Assembly (NCBI GenBank): GCA_964392365.1
Contig: CAYMPH010000002.1
Location: forward strand, 298,000-361,999
From: CAYMPH01 sp964392365
GTDB lineage: Bacteria > Spirochaetota > UBA4802 > UBA5550
Direction of reading: 5' to 3'
Length of the DNA stretch: 64,000 nucleotides
Shown here: positions 62,743 to 64,000 of the stretch, piece by piece
Numbering within the stretch: the first letter of the stretch is position 1
Layout of the letters: the number at the start of each line of letters is the position of its first letter
The notes under the pieces: generated by a model
Databases searched by the model: none
What the model was told of the DNA's origin: nothing
What the model saw: only the letters and a program-made list of their open reading frames with translations
Position numbers and translations under genes: made by a program

Positions 62743-63974
62743 GATTTTTTACCCGCTTCTATTAAAATTTTTTCAAATAAATCAAGACCTTTTTTTACTG
62801 AATCAAGCTTGATATTCAGAGGAGGCATGATCCGGATTACATTGTCAGCAGTGCAATTAATTACAAGACCGTTCTCAAGCGCTTTTTTTACTATATCCAT
62901 TCCCGGCTTTTTCAATTCAATTCCTATATGCAGGCCTATACCACGAACTTCATTGATTAAAGAAGTCTTTTCTTTCAGTATTTCAAGTCTGTTGAGAATG
63001 TATTTTTCAAGGCTCGCTACATTTTTTAAAAGTGCCGGTTTTTTTAATTCATTCAGAACTGCGCAGGCAGCAGCGCACGCAAGATGATTGCCGCCGAAAG
63101 TGGTGCCGTGAACCCCTCTCGGGAAAAATTCTGAAAGAAAAGTTTTGGTGTGCAGTGCGCCAACAGGAACGCCGCCCCCAAGACCCTTGGCGAGTGTTAT
63201 AATATCCGGCGTAATGCCGTATTTCTGATATGCAAAAATGTTCCCTGTTCTGCCGATACCTGTCTGGACTTCATCTACTATGAATAAAACGTGATTTTTT
63301 ACACATAGATCGTATGCATCTCGTACAAAACGCCCGTCAGCAATTTTAATTCCGGCTTCACCCTGAACAAGTTCTATCATAACAGCGCATAAATTTTTAT
63401 TTTTCTTTATTTCTTTTTCAAGAGGTTTAATATCATTGAAAGGCAGATATTTAAAACCTTCAGGTAAAGGGCCGAATCCTTCATGAATTTTTTTCTGAGC
63501 TGTAGCAGTCATGCTGCCGAATGTTCTGCCGTGAAATGAATTTGTAAAGGTGGCAATCTGAAACTTTTTTTTATGAATTGAAAGCCCGTATCTTCTTGCG
63601 AGCTTGATCGCTGCTTCGTTTGCTTCTGTTCCGCTGTTAACAAAAAGAGTTTTACCCGGAAAGGACATTTCGGATATCAAAACTGCAGCATCAATCTGTT
63701 CCTTATTGAAAAACCAGTTGGAAGAATGTATGATTTTATTAATCTGACCATGCAGTGCTGTATTCAGGGCTTTATTATTATAGCCTAAATTGCTTACAGC
63801 TATCCCTGAAAAAAAATCTATATATTTTTTGCCGTCCTGATCGTAAAGGAATTCTCTGTCGCCTTTTATGAAACAAACTGGAAGCCTGTCTCCATAATTC
63901 TGATAAAGATATTCTTTATCTTTTTTAATCAGGGATGTGATTGTTCCGGTTTTTTTTACAGCTTTTGTTTTCAC
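62739..63974 (-). CDS. argD: Acetylornithine aminotransferase
   Basis: 411 residues, class III PLP aminotransferase. FFSGIAVSNLGYNN, FVNSGTEANEAAIKLARRYG, SFHGRTFGSMTATAQ, VIDEVQTGIGRTGNIFAYQ-type segment (FIVDEVQTGIGRTG) and PLP lysine in ITLAKGLGGGVPVGA identify the ArgD group; gamma-aminobutyrate-type relatives are the alternative, but the operon with argF and argG fixes the role. The first gene of the operon in this window; GGAAGGAATAA upstream of the ATG is the ribosome site. Confidence 0.94.
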   Translation of the reverse strand: MKTKAVKKTGTITSLIKKDKEYLYQNYGDRLPVCFIKGDREFLYDQDGKKYIDFFSGIAVSNLGYNNKALNTALHGQINKIIHSSNWFFNKEQIDAAVLISEMSFPGKTLFVNSGTEANEAAIKLARRYGLSIHKKKFQIATFTNSFHGRTFGSMTATAQKKIHEGFGPLPEGFKYLPFNDIKPLEKEIKKNKNLCAVMIELVQGEAGIKIADGRFVRDAYDLCVKNHVLFIVDEVQTGIGRTGNIFAYQKYGITPDIITLAKGLGGGVPVGALHTKTFLSEFFPRGVHGTTFGGNHLACAAACAVLNELKKPALLKNVASLEKYILNRLEILKEKTSLINEVRGIGLHIGIELKKPGMDIVKKALENGLVINCTADNVIRIMPPLNIKLDSVKKGLDLFEKILIEAGKKS

Positions 63975-64000
63975 TTTATTCCTTCCATATAAAAAATAAA

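Noticed and set aside
1..64000. CRISPR array, prophage, integrase or toxin-antitoxin module
   Set aside because: No regularly spaced direct repeats, phage genes, integrase motifs or paired small toxin/antitoxin frames were recognised.

Overview
The window is an A+T-rich chromosomal segment from a Gram-negative (two-membrane) bacterium. Several proteins carry lipoprotein or Sec signals, one looks like an outer-membrane barrel, and there are transmembrane chemoreceptors, a LysM protein and a respiratory complex I. Chemoreceptors, a SpoIIE phosphatase with a STAS partner, TPR proteins, hemerythrins and a class III cyclase together suggest a free-living, motile, anaerobic or microaerobic organism. 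A spirochaete-like lineage is my best guess, but this is inference; no rRNA or marker gene here settles it. One tRNA gene (Gly, anticodon CCC) was found. There is no rRNA, no CRISPR array and no intact insertion sequence.

Layout. 1-4.9 kb (minus): a cut-off cyclic-nucleotide-binding/SLC13 transporter fusion, then an operon of a tail-anchored unknown, a type I glutamine synthetase family enzyme and a Gfo/Idh/MocA oxidoreductase. 5.1-11.3 kb (plus): envelope proteins of unknown role, tiny membrane ORFs, a PDZ lipoprotein, an HDOD protein, an MBL-fold hydrolase and a triple-rhodanese lipoprotein. 11.3-18.2 kb: a LysM membrane protein with a partner, a BNR/FN3 membrane protein and a TMEM43-family protein.

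18.4-28.7 kb is a sulfur-metabolism locus. cysK, a metY-type enzyme, a decayed paralogue, two more trans-sulfuration enzymes and an epd-like dehydrogenase are followed by an Rrf2-family regulator, an mnmA variant, a ThiF/MoeB-like E1 enzyme and a SufS-like cysteine desulfurase. Both halves begin with a TTGACA box followed at identical spacing by the same dyad operator. The first half also has a 20-residue leader ORF with tandem Cys codons. The locus therefore appears to be controlled both by an Fe-S-type Rrf2 repressor and by cysteine-responsive leader translation.

29.2-33.2 kb holds two chemoreceptors around a secreted Cache-like protein. 33.5-41.4 kb is a redox/stress set: aldehyde dehydrogenase, two hemerythrins, a thioredoxin-reductase-like flavoprotein, a membrane [2Fe-2S]-adenylate cyclase fusion, an O-methyltransferase, an SRPBCC protein between two diverged direct repeats, and a nitroreductase. 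A MITE-like element and tRNA-Gly follow. 42.1-52.0 kb is a nuoABCDHIJKLMN operon with a strong promoter and no nuoEFG. 52.0-59.6 kb has a compositionally distinct barrel-like protein, a TPR/SpoIIE-phosphatase/STAS module and a MoxR/VWA pair. 59.6-64 kb has a REP-like palindromic element and an arginine operon (argD-argF-argG) with an acyl-CoA-dehydrogenase-like tail gene.
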